From JAFEBO01 sp044221315 (GTDB lineage Bacteria > Planctomycetota > Phycisphaerae > Phycisphaerales > UBA1924), in contig JBGAPK010000017.1 of the NCBI GenBank assembly GCA_044221315.1, forward strand, positions 12,970 through 76,969: a stretch of 64,000 bases of DNA, in the 5' to 3' direction. This document shows positions 1 to 9,034 of the stretch, in pieces. The notes under the pieces are model-generated. The model was not told the origin of the DNA and made no database searches. It saw only the letters and a program-made list of their open reading frames with translations. The translations under genes and the position numbers were made by a program. Position 1 is the first letter of the stretch; the number at the start of each line of letters is the position of its first letter.

Positions 1-755
1 GTGGTCGTGACGCCGCCCTTGGTTTCCGACTTGGAGCCGATCGGCACACGATCCACGGCGGAATCGGCGAGCACGAGCAGGGCGTCCGCTTCGGAGGGGC
101 CGAGGAGCGACTGGCCGGCAAAGGTCTCGACGGTTCCGACTTGTTCCTTTTCGTTCCGGCCGTTGATGATCGGGTGTGTGCCGAGCCCCTTGGCTGCCGT
201 GAAGACCAGTTGCCCCGGATCGCCGGAGCCGGGACGCGCGTTTGCCTCGTCGTCGCACCACCCGCCGAACATGGTCACGCCGAAGGTCTTCGCGAGCGGG
301 GCGGCGGAGGATCCGTACGGATGGTGGTCGGCGACGAGCAGCAGAGATCCGCCGCTCCTGACCCAGCGTTCGAGAGTCGCGATTTCATCCTGCGAGAACG
401 CGGAATCCTCGCGTCTGGGTTTGCCCGCCGAGGCGTTCACGATCACCAGCACATCGGTGCGTGAAAGGAGCGAGTCATCGATCTTTGCGGACGATGTCTC
501 AACGACGCATCCGTCCGCGCGGAGCAGGTTGGCGAAGGGCTCATAGCGGCCACGGATGGAGTGAGAGTTGTTGTGGCCGTGGTCGAATGTGACGCGTGGG
601 TGCTTGACGCTGAGTGCCGGGGCCACAACAGACGCGTCGTAGGTCAGGTCGGCGCCCGGCTCTTTCAGAAAGAACCAGGTGCCGATGGCACCGGCGGCAA
701 TTATCAGTGGAACGGCCGCCTTCGCAGCGGTCCCCGCGATGGAGGCTTTCCGCAT
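1..755 (-). CDS. DUF4350-like membrane-anchored protein, cut by window edge
   Basis: The reading frame begins at the ATG complementary to 753-755 and runs off the left edge, so the C-terminus is missing. Residues 1-30 give a basic start (MRKAS) and one hydrophobic segment, which suggests an N-terminal membrane anchor or signal. The rest resembles the DUF4350/class I glutamine-amidotransferase-like fold: a FDHGHNNSHS motif, then a Rossmann-like stretch with LVIVNA and SGGSLLLVADHH. Such proteins usually lack the catalytic Cys and act as binding domains. The frame shows strong codon bias and no stop over 251 codons. It is divergent from the molybdenum hydroxylase operon, with 115 bp between the starts. 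The exact role is unknown; the family assignment is from motif memory only. Confidence 0.7.
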   Translation of the reverse strand, partial: MRKASIAGTAAKAAVPLIIAAGAIGTWFFLKEPGADLTYDASVVAPALSVKHPRVTFDHGHNNSHSIRGRYEPFANLLRADGCVVETSSAKIDDSLLSRTDVLVIVNASAGKPRREDSAFSQDEIATLERWVRSGGSLLLVADHHPYGSSAAPLAKTFGVTMFGGWCDDEANARPGSGDPGQLVFTAAKGLGTHPIINGRNEKEQVGTVETFAGQSLLGPSEADALLVLADSAVDRVPIGSKSETKGGVTT

Positions 756-870
756 CGCTGATTGTTCGGAGGCGGAGGTCGGGCATTTCACCGGGGAGGG
801 GAAATGTGCCCGATCGGCGGGTGTGCTAGATTGATGTCGTCACGGCCCGCGCAGCCGGGAGGATGAACCC

Positions 871-1527
871 ATGCCCGATTCACCACGTTCGCTGGATGAG
901 CCCAAGGGATTTTCGCGGCGGTCCTTTATTAAGACTGTTGGTGTCTCCGCGACGGTGAGCACGCTCTCGGGGATCGCCGAGGCCGCGGCGATCGAGCACG
1001 AGCGGGCGGAGGAAACCCCGGTGCTCGGACCCGGTCCGGTTCCGATCAGGTTCACGGTCAACGGCAAGGCGGCACAGGTCAAGGTCGAGCCCTCGACAAC
1101 GCTGCTCGAGGCGCTGCGACTTCACCTCAACATGACGGGAAGCAAACTCATCTGCGACCGCGGCTCGTGCGGCGGATGTTCCGTCATCATCGACGGCAAG
1201 ATCATGAACGCGTGCATGACGCTGGCGATCGACGCGATGGGTGCGAAGATCACGACGGTCGAAGGCTTGGCCAAAGACGGCCAGCTCGATCCGGTGCAGG
1301 TGTCCTTCGTCCGGCACGACGCATTGCAGTGCGGCTACTGCACGCCGGGCTTCGTGGTCGCGACGCGCGTGTTGCTCAACGACATCCCCAAGCCCACGCT
1401 TGATCAGATCAAGCACGCGCTGGGCGGGAATATCTGCCGCTGCGGTACGTACACGAACATCTTCAACGCGGCTCTCGAGGCATCGGGCCAGTCGCCCATC
1501 ATGGACCAGAAAGGGGTGACGGCATGA
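871..1527 (+). CDS. Xanthine dehydrogenase family 2Fe-2S subunit with Tat signal (PaoA/YagT-like)
   Basis: Electron-transfer subunit of a periplasmic molybdenum hydroxylase. The N-terminus carries a twin-arginine signal (SRRSFIKTVG) followed by an Ala-rich segment. A plant-type [2Fe-2S] ferredoxin domain follows, with a C-x4-C-x2-C motif (CDRGSCGGC) and a fourth Cys in MNAC. A C-terminal helical [2Fe-2S] domain has CGYCTPGF and ICRCGTY. At 218 residues it matches the PaoA/YagT type. The stop overlaps the next start (ATGA), so it is translationally coupled to the molybdopterin subunit. The Tat signal implies that the folded complex is exported. The substrate is probably an aldehyde or N-heterocycle but cannot be read from the sequence. 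Confidence 0.93.
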   Translation: MPDSPRSLDEPKGFSRRSFIKTVGVSATVSTLSGIAEAAAIEHERAEETPVLGPGPVPIRFTVNGKAAQVKVEPSTTLLEALRLHLNMTGSKLICDRGSCGGCSVIIDGKIMNACMTLAIDAMGAKITTVEGLAKDGQLDPVQVSFVRHDALQCGYCTPGFVVATRVLLNDIPKPTLDQIKHALGGNICRCGTYTNIFNAALEASGQSPIMDQKGVTA

Positions 1528-3635
1528 AGATCGATACAGCCCCAACCTTGAACGGAACCTCGTCGATCCCGTTCGACATGCCGACGACCAACCGACCGAT
1601 GAATCTCGGGCAGTCGATGAACGACAACGCGTCGCGCCTCGATGGAATCGCCAAGGTAACCGGCGCGGCGAAATACTCGAGCGACATGCTGCTGCCGGGA
1701 GCGGTCTTCATCCGCTTTGTCCGCTGCCCCTTCGGCGCGGCCAACCTGGAATCGGTCGATGATTCGGCGGCTCGCAAGGTTCCGGGCGTACTGGATATCG
1801 ACATCCAGATGAAGGAATGCCAGTACAACGGGCAGCCGGTGGGGCACGTGGTGGGGGACTCGCCGGCCGCCGCGGCACGGGCGCTCGCGGCGCTCAAGCT
1901 GACGTGGAAGCGGCTGCCTGTCAAAACGCTGATCACGGATTCCATTACGAAAGCGCCGGAGCCGACCGAGGAAACCAAGAAGCTCATGGCCGGAGCCGCG
2001 CTTTCGCACGACGCGGTCTATTCGACTCCGGTGCAGACGCACTCATCGCTCGAGCCGCACGGCGGCGTGGTCGATCACAAGGGCGACAAGGCGACGGTGT
2101 ACGCCTCGACGCAGGGGACGTTTTCGGTGCGAGACGGCATGGGCGATGTGCTCGGGCTCAAGGCATCCGAATTCGAAGTCATTTGCGAGTACGTCGGAGG
2201 CGGTTTCGGCTCCAAGCTTGGCGGGCCGGGAAAGGAACTCACGCTGGCGGCGAAGATCTCGAAAAAACTCAATCGCCCGGCGTACCTCGTGTGCAATCGC
2301 GCCGAGGAACATCTTGACACGGGCAACCGGCCGTCGAGCCGCACCGTGATCCGGCTCGCGTTCGAGAAGGACGGCACGATTACCGGGGGCGAAATCCGGA
2401 CGTTCGGCGGCGTCGGTGTTGCGGGCGGCGGCGGGGGAGTCGCGATTCCTTCGGGTCGGTACAACCTCGGCAATGTGGACAAGAAGCACGAGGATGTGAA
2501 GTTCAACGCGGGCGGCCCTCGCCCGTTCCGGGCACCGGGACACCCGCAGGCGACGTTCGCGGAAGAACTGATGCTCGACGAGATCGCGGCAAAGGCGGGC
2601 ATCAACCCGCTCGAGCTGCGGCGCAAGCTCTTTAAGGACGACGTCTACAAAGAGATGCTCGAGGTCGGGTCGAAACTGATCGGGTGGAAAGACCGCAAGG
2701 CCAACGGCTCGCAGACCTCGGTGATGCGGACGGGGTTCGGCATCGGCGCCGGCGGCTGGGGGAGCGCTTCTCCGGGCGGAAACGCGGAAGTTGTGATTCA
2801 CCAGGACGGCTCGGTCGAGAGCCGCACCGGGACGCAAGACATCGGCACCGGCCAGCGGACGACGATGGCTATCTGCACGGCCGACTCGATCGGGATTCCG
2901 CTTTCGTTGGTCACGGTGCAGATCGGGCGCTCGACGCTTCCGCCGGGGCCGGGCTCGGGAGGAAGTGTGACATCGCCGACGACCGCGCCGACGATGATGG
3001 CGGCGGCGGCCGATGCGAAAGCGAAGTTGTTTGAAGTGCTCGCGAAGGAAGCGGGCGCGAATGCCGCGGACTTCTCGGTGAAGGACGGCGCGGTGCTGCG
3101 TGGCGGCAAGCAGTTCCTCACGTGGAAAGACGCCTGCTCCAAGCTCACGGCCGACGGAGTGAAGGGTTCGGCGAGCACCGGCGACGGCGGCAAGGGCGCT
3201 TCGCAGGGCGTGCAGTTCGTGCGGATCGATGTCGATACCGAGACGGGTGTCATCTATCCGCGCCATGTGATCGCAATCCAGTCGTGCGGGCGGGTCATCT
3301 GCCGCAAGACGGCGGAGAGCCAGATCATCGGCGGCGTGATCCAAGGGCTTTCGTTCGGGCTCTTCGAGAATCGCATCCTCGACCGCAATGTGGGGGCGAT
3401 GGTGAACCCGAATTTCGAGTTCTACAAGATTCTGGGGCCGAACGACATGCCGCACATCGAGCCGGTACTGTGGTGGCACGGGCAGACCGGTGTGAAGGCG
3501 CTCGGCGAGCCACCTTCGGTGCCGACCGCGGCGGCGCTCGGGTGTGCGCTCTTCAATGCGATTGGGAGGCCGGTGCGCCACATGCCGCTGACGCCCGACA
3601 AGGTGCTCATGGCCTGGGAAGGAGCCGTGGCATGA
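1524..3635 (+). CDS. Xanthine dehydrogenase family molybdopterin-binding subunit (PaoC/YagR-like)
   Basis: Catalytic large subunit (703 residues) that should bind the molybdenum-cytosine-dinucleotide cofactor. It starts with the usual linker and an R-LDGIAKVTGAAKY motif, followed by glycine-rich cofactor loops (VGGGFGSKLG; FRAPGHPQATFAEE) and GTQDIGTGQRT. Near the C-terminus, VKALGEPPS carries the Glu expected as catalytic base in this family (GxGE-like motif). It has no export signal, which fits co-export with the Tat-bearing small subunit. The start overlaps the preceding gene by 4 bp and the stop overlaps the FAD subunit by 4 bp. No XdhC/PaoD-type maturation gene is present in the window. 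Confidence 0.93.
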   Translation: MKIDTAPTLNGTSSIPFDMPTTNRPMNLGQSMNDNASRLDGIAKVTGAAKYSSDMLLPGAVFIRFVRCPFGAANLESVDDSAARKVPGVLDIDIQMKECQYNGQPVGHVVGDSPAAAARALAALKLTWKRLPVKTLITDSITKAPEPTEETKKLMAGAALSHDAVYSTPVQTHSSLEPHGGVVDHKGDKATVYASTQGTFSVRDGMGDVLGLKASEFEVICEYVGGGFGSKLGGPGKELTLAAKISKKLNRPAYLVCNRAEEHLDTGNRPSSRTVIRLAFEKDGTITGGEIRTFGGVGVAGGGGGVAIPSGRYNLGNVDKKHEDVKFNAGGPRPFRAPGHPQATFAEELMLDEIAAKAGINPLELRRKLFKDDVYKEMLEVGSKLIGWKDRKANGSQTSVMRTGFGIGAGGWGSASPGGNAEVVIHQDGSVESRTGTQDIGTGQRTTMAICTADSIGIPLSLVTVQIGRSTLPPGPGSGGSVTSPTTAPTMMAAAADAKAKLFEVLAKEAGANAADFSVKDGAVLRGGKQFLTWKDACSKLTADGVKGSASTGDGGKGASQGVQFVRIDVDTETGVIYPRHVIAIQSCGRVICRKTAESQIIGGVIQGLSFGLFENRILDRNVGAMVNPNFEFYKILGPNDMPHIEPVLWWHGQTGVKALGEPPSVPTAAALGCALFNAIGRPVRHMPLTPDKVLMAWEGAVA

Positions 3636-4633
3636 ACAGCTTTGCGATCGCCCAGCCCAAATCGTTCGAGGATGCGTCGAAGATCGTGACGGACAAGAAG
3701 TACAGCCTCGCCGTGCTCAAGGCGGGCGGGATCGATCTGCTGGATCATCTGAAGGAAGGGCTTATCGAGCCGGATCTTCTGGTGGATGTTCGCCGATTGA
3801 GGTTTGAGGGCGGGCGAGGATCGCCTGGAGTTTCGGGCGGCACGGTGCGGATCGAGGCGGGGACGACACTCGCGGAGATTGCCGCCTCTGATGCACTCCG
3901 CCAGGCGGCACCGGTGCTGGCGCAGGCGGTTGAGAATGCCGCGTCGCCCCAGGTTCGCAACGCGGCGACCGCCGCCGGGAATTTGCTGCAGAGGCCCCGC
4001 TGCTGGTATTACCGCAACGAGCAGTTCAATTGCCTGAAGAAGGGTGGGAGCACCTGCTTCGCGGCGGAGGGCGAGAATCGCTATCACGCGATCTTCGGCG
4101 ATGGTCCGTGCCACATCGTGCACCCGTCCAACCTCGCGCCGGCGCTCATGGTCTGCGACGGCGTGGTGCATCTGGTTGGTTCGTCGCGGAAGGAACTGCC
4201 GCTTGCTCGACTCTTCCACATGCCCGACAAGGGCGTCAAGAGCGAGAACAACCTCGAGCCGGGCGAGGTCGTGACCTTCATCACCTGCGACGCGGCATCG
4301 AAGAGCGGCTTCTATGCGATCAAGGAGAAGCAGTCGTTCGATTGGCCGCTGGTTGCCGCGGCGGTGGCGCTTGAGTTGAATGGGACAACTATCACCAAGG
4401 CGCGGGTGTGCGCCGGGGCGGTGGCGCCGGTGCCGTGGGCGCTGCCGAACGTCGAAGAGGCGCTCAAGGGCGTGGACGTGGCGAACGCGGATGCCTTGAA
4501 AAAGGCCTGCGCCGTCGCGGCCGATGGGGCTAAGCCGATGACCGACAACGCGTACAAGGTGAAATTGCTGCCGGTGGCGGTTCGGCGCGCGGTGCTGATC
4601 GCGGCCGGGCGCAAGGCGGAGGTGGAATCATGA
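3632..4633 (+). CDS. Xanthine dehydrogenase family FAD-binding subunit (PaoB/YagS-like)
   Basis: FAD-binding medium subunit of 333 residues, starting at the ATG that overlaps the upstream stop. An N-terminal FAD-binding PCMH-type domain contains VRNAATAAGNLLQRPRC. The central insertion has four Cys (RPRCWYYRN, FNCLKK, STCFAA, GPCHIVHP), matching the extra [4Fe-4S] site known in PaoB. A CO-dehydrogenase flavoprotein C-terminal domain follows (KQSFDWPLVAAAVAL; RVCAGAVAPVPW). With the two upstream genes it should form the trimeric alpha-beta-gamma enzyme. Its stop overlaps the start of the small Cys-rich gene, so all four genes are one translationally coupled unit. Confidence 0.92.
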   Translation: MNSFAIAQPKSFEDASKIVTDKKYSLAVLKAGGIDLLDHLKEGLIEPDLLVDVRRLRFEGGRGSPGVSGGTVRIEAGTTLAEIAASDALRQAAPVLAQAVENAASPQVRNAATAAGNLLQRPRCWYYRNEQFNCLKKGGSTCFAAEGENRYHAIFGDGPCHIVHPSNLAPALMVCDGVVHLVGSSRKELPLARLFHMPDKGVKSENNLEPGEVVTFITCDAASKSGFYAIKEKQSFDWPLVAAAVALELNGTTITKARVCAGAVAPVPWALPNVEEALKGVDVANADALKKACAVAADGAKPMTDNAYKVKLLPVAVRRAVLIAAGRKAEVES

Positions 4634-4896
4634 ATTTCGATGCCCCGCTGAACATGAAGCCCTGCTGCATGAATATGCGGCACAAGATGATGTACTGCGA
4701 TCCGCGCCAGGCGAGGCCGGGGATGATCGACGCGGAGTCGGAGACGCGGGTTTTGCTGTGCATCCTGACCCAGGAAGTACTCGGGCCGGATGACAAGCCG
4801 GTGACGATGAAGGCGTGCGGCCCGGATCGGCCTTGCTACAAGGGAGCGCCGCGGGCGGAGCCGACGGCGCCGGAGCCGGGGTTGAGTGTGTCGTAA
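4630..4896 (+). CDS. Small Cys-rich protein ending the molybdenum hydroxylase operon
   Basis: An 88-residue protein with no recognised domain. It is coupled to the FAD subunit by an ATGA overlap, so it is very probably expressed. It begins with a Met/Cys-rich segment (MNFDAPLNMKPCCMNMRHK, then MMYCD) and has further Cys at CIL, ACGPD and PCYK, giving six in all. The spacing suggests metal or Fe-S binding, or a chaperone role for the enzyme. No signal peptide or membrane segment is visible. It could be an accessory subunit that stabilises the cofactor or an electron-transfer link; both are inference from position and composition. Confidence 0.75.
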   Translation: MNFDAPLNMKPCCMNMRHKMMYCDPRQARPGMIDAESETRVLLCILTQEVLGPDDKPVTMKACGPDRPCYKGAPRAEPTAPEPGLSVS

Positions 4897-5103
4897 GCCT
4901 CGCGGCGGTTGTGAGAGTTTGGCGTTGGCGCTGAGGCGGGCGGCGAGCCTGCTTCGTCGGCCCTCCGGGCCGGGATGAAGTAGGGATGCTTTCCGGCGGC
5001 CGGTGAAGCGCTCCGCCCCGGCAACGATCGAGCACCCTCCGGGCGGGAGCTCGATGCCGGATTGGAGGCGTTCTGCCGCTCCATTCCTCTTCGCCATCCT
5101 GCG

Positions 5104-6447
5104 TCAGCGCCCACCGGCTTTCTGAATCGGCACGTTGGGTATCACGATGTCCGGTCCGATCCAGACCGAGTTCATGTCGATCGTTTGTTCGGCCGCCGAG
5201 GTTGAAGGGGTGAAGATCAGGTCGACGCTCGTCGCGTCGAGACTGTTTGCAAAGCCGCCGGCGCTGAAGCCGGACGATCCACCTTTCGAAAAATAGACAA
5301 TGCCGAGCGAGAGCTTTGTTCCCGGTTCGCTGCCGTCGGCGAGGCGGGCAAAGACCTCGAAAGCCAGCGGCACGGGCGCATCCCGGCAGTAGATCATCGC
5401 GGAAAGGAACCGGTCCTTTCCCAGGTCAACCTGCGCGACGGTCAGCGCCTTGCGGATCTTGTCCGCAAGCGAGTCGTCGGATATGCCCGACACGACGCCG
5501 GCGTCGGGCTTCGCGATTTCCAAGATATTGTCGAAGTCCTGCGTCCAACTTCCGAGCACCCGGTTAGTGTCGGACGGGTCGAGCACCTCGAACCTGTACG
5601 TCGCAACGGACTTGTGCTCGCCTTCCGGCAGGCCGACACGCACGAGCTGCCCGATTCTCGACGTGCCGCTCCGGCGCAGTGTTACCTGAGAGTGCGCGAA
5701 ATCGTTCATGACAACCTCGTGGCCCGAGAGGGTCAGCCGGTCGATGCCGTGCCTGACGACGACGCGAGCGGCCGAGCCGGGACCCAATTGCGTTCCGAAG
5801 ATGGTCAGGCTGATGGGCAGTTCCGCGCCCCGTCGAATCGCCTTTCGGTGCAGGCAGATCGGAACGATGCTGTACCGAACATAGTCCACCCACTGCGCGT
5901 CGTTGATCCGGCCGCTAGCGCGGGCCTGCTCGATGATCTCGCTCCAGCCATCATTCCAAGTGATGTTCGGCGTCGTGCGCAGACGCATCGCGGTCGCGAC
6001 GAGCGAGGCGATGGTTGGTTCTGGCAGCGAGCCGGAGCGCATGCGCTTGGCGAGTTCATCGAGCGAGGCAGTCGCTCGGCTCGGCGTGCCCTGTTCGGCC
6101 TCGATCATGAGCAGCCAGACGGGCGCGTAGGGATAGAGGTTGGCGCTGGACGTCTTCGCGTAGATGAGACCTCCAACCGCGAGCAGCGGAAGCAGCGTGA
6201 GGAGAGCCCCGGTCGTCAGCGCAATTCCGGAGCGGGATCGGCGCGGCCGTGCGGCGCCCGGGACGCCAAGGGACTTTCCGCACTCCGGGCAGACGGATTC
6301 ATCGGGGATTCCAAGGACATCGAAGCCGCAGCCGGAGCAGATGAGCGAGCCGGGAACGGAGCGTCCACGGATCGCAAGAATGAAGATGATGATGCCGTTC
6401 AGAAAGACAGCGACGGCGACGAGGAGGATGAGGCCGATGGGGGGCAC
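5104..6447 (-). CDS. Membrane protein with N-terminal zinc ribbon
   Basis: A 447-residue protein. A transmembrane segment (about residues 4-27) is followed by a double CxxC zinc ribbon (C37/C40 and C53/C56: CSGC, CPEC), an Arg-rich linker and a second hydrophobic segment (about 77-99). About 340 residues follow with no recognised family. The layout (two membrane passes around a cytoplasmic zinc ribbon, then a large soluble domain) is common in planctomycete genomes. The 10 bp gap to the DUF1801 gene on the same strand suggests co-transcription. The 207 bp between this gene and the upstream operon end (4897-5103) hold no gene. Function unknown. Confidence 0.8.
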   Translation of the reverse strand: MPPIGLILLVAVAVFLNGIIIFILAIRGRSVPGSLICSGCGFDVLGIPDESVCPECGKSLGVPGAARPRRSRSGIALTTGALLTLLPLLAVGGLIYAKTSSANLYPYAPVWLLMIEAEQGTPSRATASLDELAKRMRSGSLPEPTIASLVATAMRLRTTPNITWNDGWSEIIEQARASGRINDAQWVDYVRYSIVPICLHRKAIRRGAELPISLTIFGTQLGPGSAARVVVRHGIDRLTLSGHEVVMNDFAHSQVTLRRSGTSRIGQLVRVGLPEGEHKSVATYRFEVLDPSDTNRVLGSWTQDFDNILEIAKPDAGVVSGISDDSLADKIRKALTVAQVDLGKDRFLSAMIYCRDAPVPLAFEVFARLADGSEPGTKLSLGIVYFSKGGSSGFSAGGFANSLDATSVDLIFTPSTSAAEQTIDMNSVWIGPDIVIPNVPIQKAGGR

Positions 6448-6456
6448 GGGAAGTGT

Positions 6457-6993
6457 TTACTTCCGCGCCTTGGATTTGTTCGCGGTGGGCTTGGTCGTCT
6501 TCGTGGCCGCCTTGGCACGCTTGCCGTCGGGCGTTCGGCCGGAGGCCTTCAGGGCGGCTTGGGTGATGGCGATGTACTTTTTCACCGGCACGCGCCGGAT
6601 CGCCTCGCCGATGACGTCGAGGGCGACATCCTCCAATTTCCTGAAGCGGATGCAGCACTTGCCCATGTCGAGCTTTTTTCCGGTCTTGGCCCACGCGTCC
6701 TTGAACCACTTGGCCTGATCAGCGTCGCTGTAGGTGCACATCATGTAGACGGACATGTAGTTCTTCTGCGAGGCGAGCCCGGCGAATGGGAGGGCGTGAT
6801 CCGGATTGCAGTGGTAGCCGGCCGGGTAGACGCTGTGCGGCACGCAGTAGCCGATCATGCCGTACGACATGTTTTCTTCGTAGTCCTTGTCGAGATTTTT
6901 CAGAATGACCTGGCGGACGGCGGAGATCGCCGCACGCCGGTCTTCGGGGAGTGACTTGATGTACTGATCGACGGTTTGCGCGGTGCTCTGCAT
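6457..6993 (-). CDS. DUF1801 domain protein
   Basis: A soluble protein of about 178 residues. The N-terminal VDQYIKSLPEDRR and the SYGMIGY, MSVYMMC and GKCCIRFRKLEDV segments match the DUF1801/YdhG-like fold, whose members are small proteins of unknown biochemical role, some annotated as iron-binding or frataxin-like. The C-terminus is a Lys/Ala/Thr-rich tail ending KSKARK that could contact nucleic acid. The internal ATG at 6993 is preferred over the one six codons upstream because the family starts there. The gene lies 10 bp upstream of the zinc-ribbon membrane gene, which probably shares its transcript. Confidence 0.78.
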   Translation of the reverse strand: MQSTAQTVDQYIKSLPEDRRAAISAVRQVILKNLDKDYEENMSYGMIGYCVPHSVYPAGYHCNPDHALPFAGLASQKNYMSVYMMCTYSDADQAKWFKDAWAKTGKKLDMGKCCIRFRKLEDVALDVIGEAIRRVPVKKYIAITQAALKASGRTPDGKRAKAATKTTKPTANKSKARK

Positions 6994-7112
6994 GGCGGAA
7001 TTGTACAGCACGGGATTCGTGCCACCCGACTGCCGGCGTATGCGAACGATCAGACGCCCGCTCGAAGAAGCCGAGAAGCGAAGCGGGCAGGCGGCTGGAA
7101 AGGGGCGAACTG

Positions 7113-7841
7113 GTGCTGATCTCTTTCGTCATCCCGGCGCACAACGAGGAGCGCCTGATCGGGGCGACGGTGAACGCCCTGCACCGTGCGGCGCGCGAAC
7201 TGGGCGTGGAGTACGAGGTCGTCGTCGCGGCGGACACTTGCACGGATCGGACAGCGGTGATTGCGGCGGGCGCCGGGGCGAGAGTCGTGGCGTGCGACCA
7301 TCGTCAGATCTCAAAGGCGCGGAATGCCGGCGCGGCCGCGGCGGCGGGGGACAGGCTGATCTTCGTGGATGCGGACACGGTCGTGCCGCCGGGAGCGGTG
7401 CGCGAGGCTTTGGACGCGTGGAGAACGGGAGCGGCGGGGGGCGGCGCTCCGATTCAATTCGATGGAGAGATTCCGGGTTGGGCGAAGATCATGCTGCCCG
7501 CGACGCTCTGGCTCTTCCGCGTCGCCCGTTTCACCGGGGGCTGCTTCTTATTCTGCACGCGCGAAGCGCTCAACGCCGCGGGCGGCTGGGACGAGACGCT
7601 GTACGCGAGCGAAGAACTCACGCTGGCGAGCGCGATCAAGCGGCGATTCGGTCGAAAGCGGTTTGTCATCATCCGGGCCCGGGTGCTGACCTCGGGCCGC
7701 AAGCTTCGGGATTATTCGGGGTGGGAAATAGTGCGGATACTGACACGCATCACCCTGAGCGGGCGGGGTGCGGTGCGCCGGCGCGAGGGGCTGGAGTTGT
7801 GGTACGAGCGGCGTTGGGAAGGACCAAACGGCGGTGCCTGA
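7113..7841 (+). CDS. Family 2 glycosyltransferase
   Basis: A 242-residue GT-A fold glycosyltransferase. It opens with the diagnostic FVIPAHNEERLIGATV, then AADTCTDRT, a base-contacting region (KARNAGAAAAAGD) and the metal-binding VDADTVV (DxD type). A GG-x-W-DE segment (AAGGWDETLYASEE) follows at the acceptor site. It probably transfers a sugar from a nucleotide donor to a lipid or envelope glycan. The start is a GTG preceded by a GGAAAGGGG Shine-Dalgarno. A short amphipathic stretch in the second half may touch the membrane, but no clear spanning helix is seen. It stands alone between a divergent gene and a secreted protein. Confidence 0.9.
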   Translation: MLISFVIPAHNEERLIGATVNALHRAARELGVEYEVVVAADTCTDRTAVIAAGAGARVVACDHRQISKARNAGAAAAAGDRLIFVDADTVVPPGAVREALDAWRTGAAGGGAPIQFDGEIPGWAKIMLPATLWLFRVARFTGGCFLFCTREALNAAGGWDETLYASEELTLASAIKRRFGRKRFVIIRARVLTSGRKLRDYSGWEIVRILTRITLSGRGAVRRREGLELWYERRWEGPNGGA

Positions 7842-7995
7842 GCGAAAAAAACGCCCGAATTCCTGCAAGATGGCCGATCAGCCGGGAACGCCGTTCTGTT
7901 ATGCTGTCCGTGCACATGCCGGGTCCCGTGTAGGAGCGGGCTCCGGTTCGGGCGCGATTGCCCGAGAGCGGGAGAGAGACAAGGAGCAAGACATC

Positions 7996-8931
7996 ATGCG
8001 TATGTTGATTTGTGTTGCCGCGGGAGCGGCGGCGGGAATCGTGGCTTCGAACGCGAGCGCCCAGTTGGTCTTCGGTACGACGACGACGAACACCGCCAAT
8101 CCGTCGGCGATCTACCTGGACGTGACTTCGGGCACGACAACCACGCTGTGGAACTCGGCGTCGAATAAGAAAGTAAACGGCCTCGCGGCCGACACCGTGA
8201 ACAAGAAGCTCTACGCCAACGACGCGGCGCGCTTGAATGTCTGGAACTACGGCAGCATCGGCGTGACTCCGACGCTCATTGCCGGAATGTACCGGACCAA
8301 CGACAACGTAACGTTTACGGCCACCGGCGCGGACGGGCTGGCGTGGGCAAACGGAAAGCTGTACGCCTCGACGTCGTTCGGGAGCACCGTGTACAAGCGC
8401 GGGATCTACCAGGTCAACACAACGCCGGACGCCGGAGCGCACTGCGTCATGACCCCCCTCTGGCTCGACCCGACCGGTGTCGGCACCCTCAGCGGCACAA
8501 TCCAGTTCGGCGGAATCGACTTCAACCAAGCCGACGGCAAGTTCTGGGTGACCAACGGGACGGACACGACGGCCTCGGGCGGCACGTACCAGCGCGCGAT
8601 CTACACGGTCGACGCGTTCGGGAGTGGGGCGATGGTGAAGGTCGCCGATTTCCCGGTCGGGCACAACGCGATCGATGGCCTGGCCATCGGCGGCGGGTAC
8701 GCCTGGCTGACCGAGCAGGCGCCGGCCTCGAGCCTCGTGAACATCTTCGGGTTCAACCTGACGACGTTGACTTTCGACAAGTCTTTCACGTTTGCGCTGA
8801 CCGACGCGACGCAGCGTGCGAGCGGGGCGGCTTGGGCGCCGGGGGCGTTCGAAGTTCCATCGCCGGCGGGCGGCTTGTTTCTGGCGTTTGCGGGCGGCCT
8901 GGGTCTTCGCCGCCGGCGCCACACAGTTTGA
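7996..8931 (+). CDS. Secreted PEP-CTERM-like protein with propeller-like sequence
   Basis: A 311-residue exported protein. The start is the ATG at 7996, with AAGGAG 9 bp upstream; longer in-frame extensions have no signal peptide. Residues 1-23 (MRMLICVAAG...ASAQ) are a cleavable signal. The body is Thr/Gly/Asn-rich with recurring segments (LAWANGKLYAST, IDFNQADGKFWVTNG, LAIGGGYAWL) of the kind found in beta-propellers. The C-terminus VPSPAGGLFLAFAGGLGL followed by RRRR is a PEP-CTERM-like sorting tail, predicted to be cut by an exosortase-type enzyme. None is encoded here. A strong terminator follows. Function beyond envelope location is unknown. Confidence 0.85.
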   Translation: MRMLICVAAGAAAGIVASNASAQLVFGTTTTNTANPSAIYLDVTSGTTTTLWNSASNKKVNGLAADTVNKKLYANDAARLNVWNYGSIGVTPTLIAGMYRTNDNVTFTATGADGLAWANGKLYASTSFGSTVYKRGIYQVNTTPDAGAHCVMTPLWLDPTGVGTLSGTIQFGGIDFNQADGKFWVTNGTDTTASGGTYQRAIYTVDAFGSGAMVKVADFPVGHNAIDGLAIGGGYAWLTEQAPASSLVNIFGFNLTTLTFDKSFTFALTDATQRASGAAWAPGAFEVPSPAGGLFLAFAGGLGLRRRRHTV

Positions 8932-8990
8932 TGGATCCGGCGCGAGACCCGCGGGTTTGCGATAGCGCGGCAAGCCGATGGGTAAAGCAG

Positions 8991-9019
8991 ACCGCCCGGG
9001 ATCATCCGGGCGGTTTTTC
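8991..9019. terminator. Bidirectional intrinsic terminator between convergent genes
   Basis: A perfect 9-bp stem, ACCGCCCGG and CCGGGCGGT, has a 6-nt loop and is followed on the plus strand by TTTTCTTT. It ends the secreted-protein transcript and lies just beyond the stop of the convergent anti-sigma-like gene. Confidence 0.88.
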
Positions 9020-9034
9020 TTTGTTCTTCTTCAA

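Noticed and set aside
2043..3581. Minus-strand open frame of 512 codons
   Set aside because: It lies wholly inside the molybdopterin subunit gene, which has clear family motifs; the antisense frame has none.
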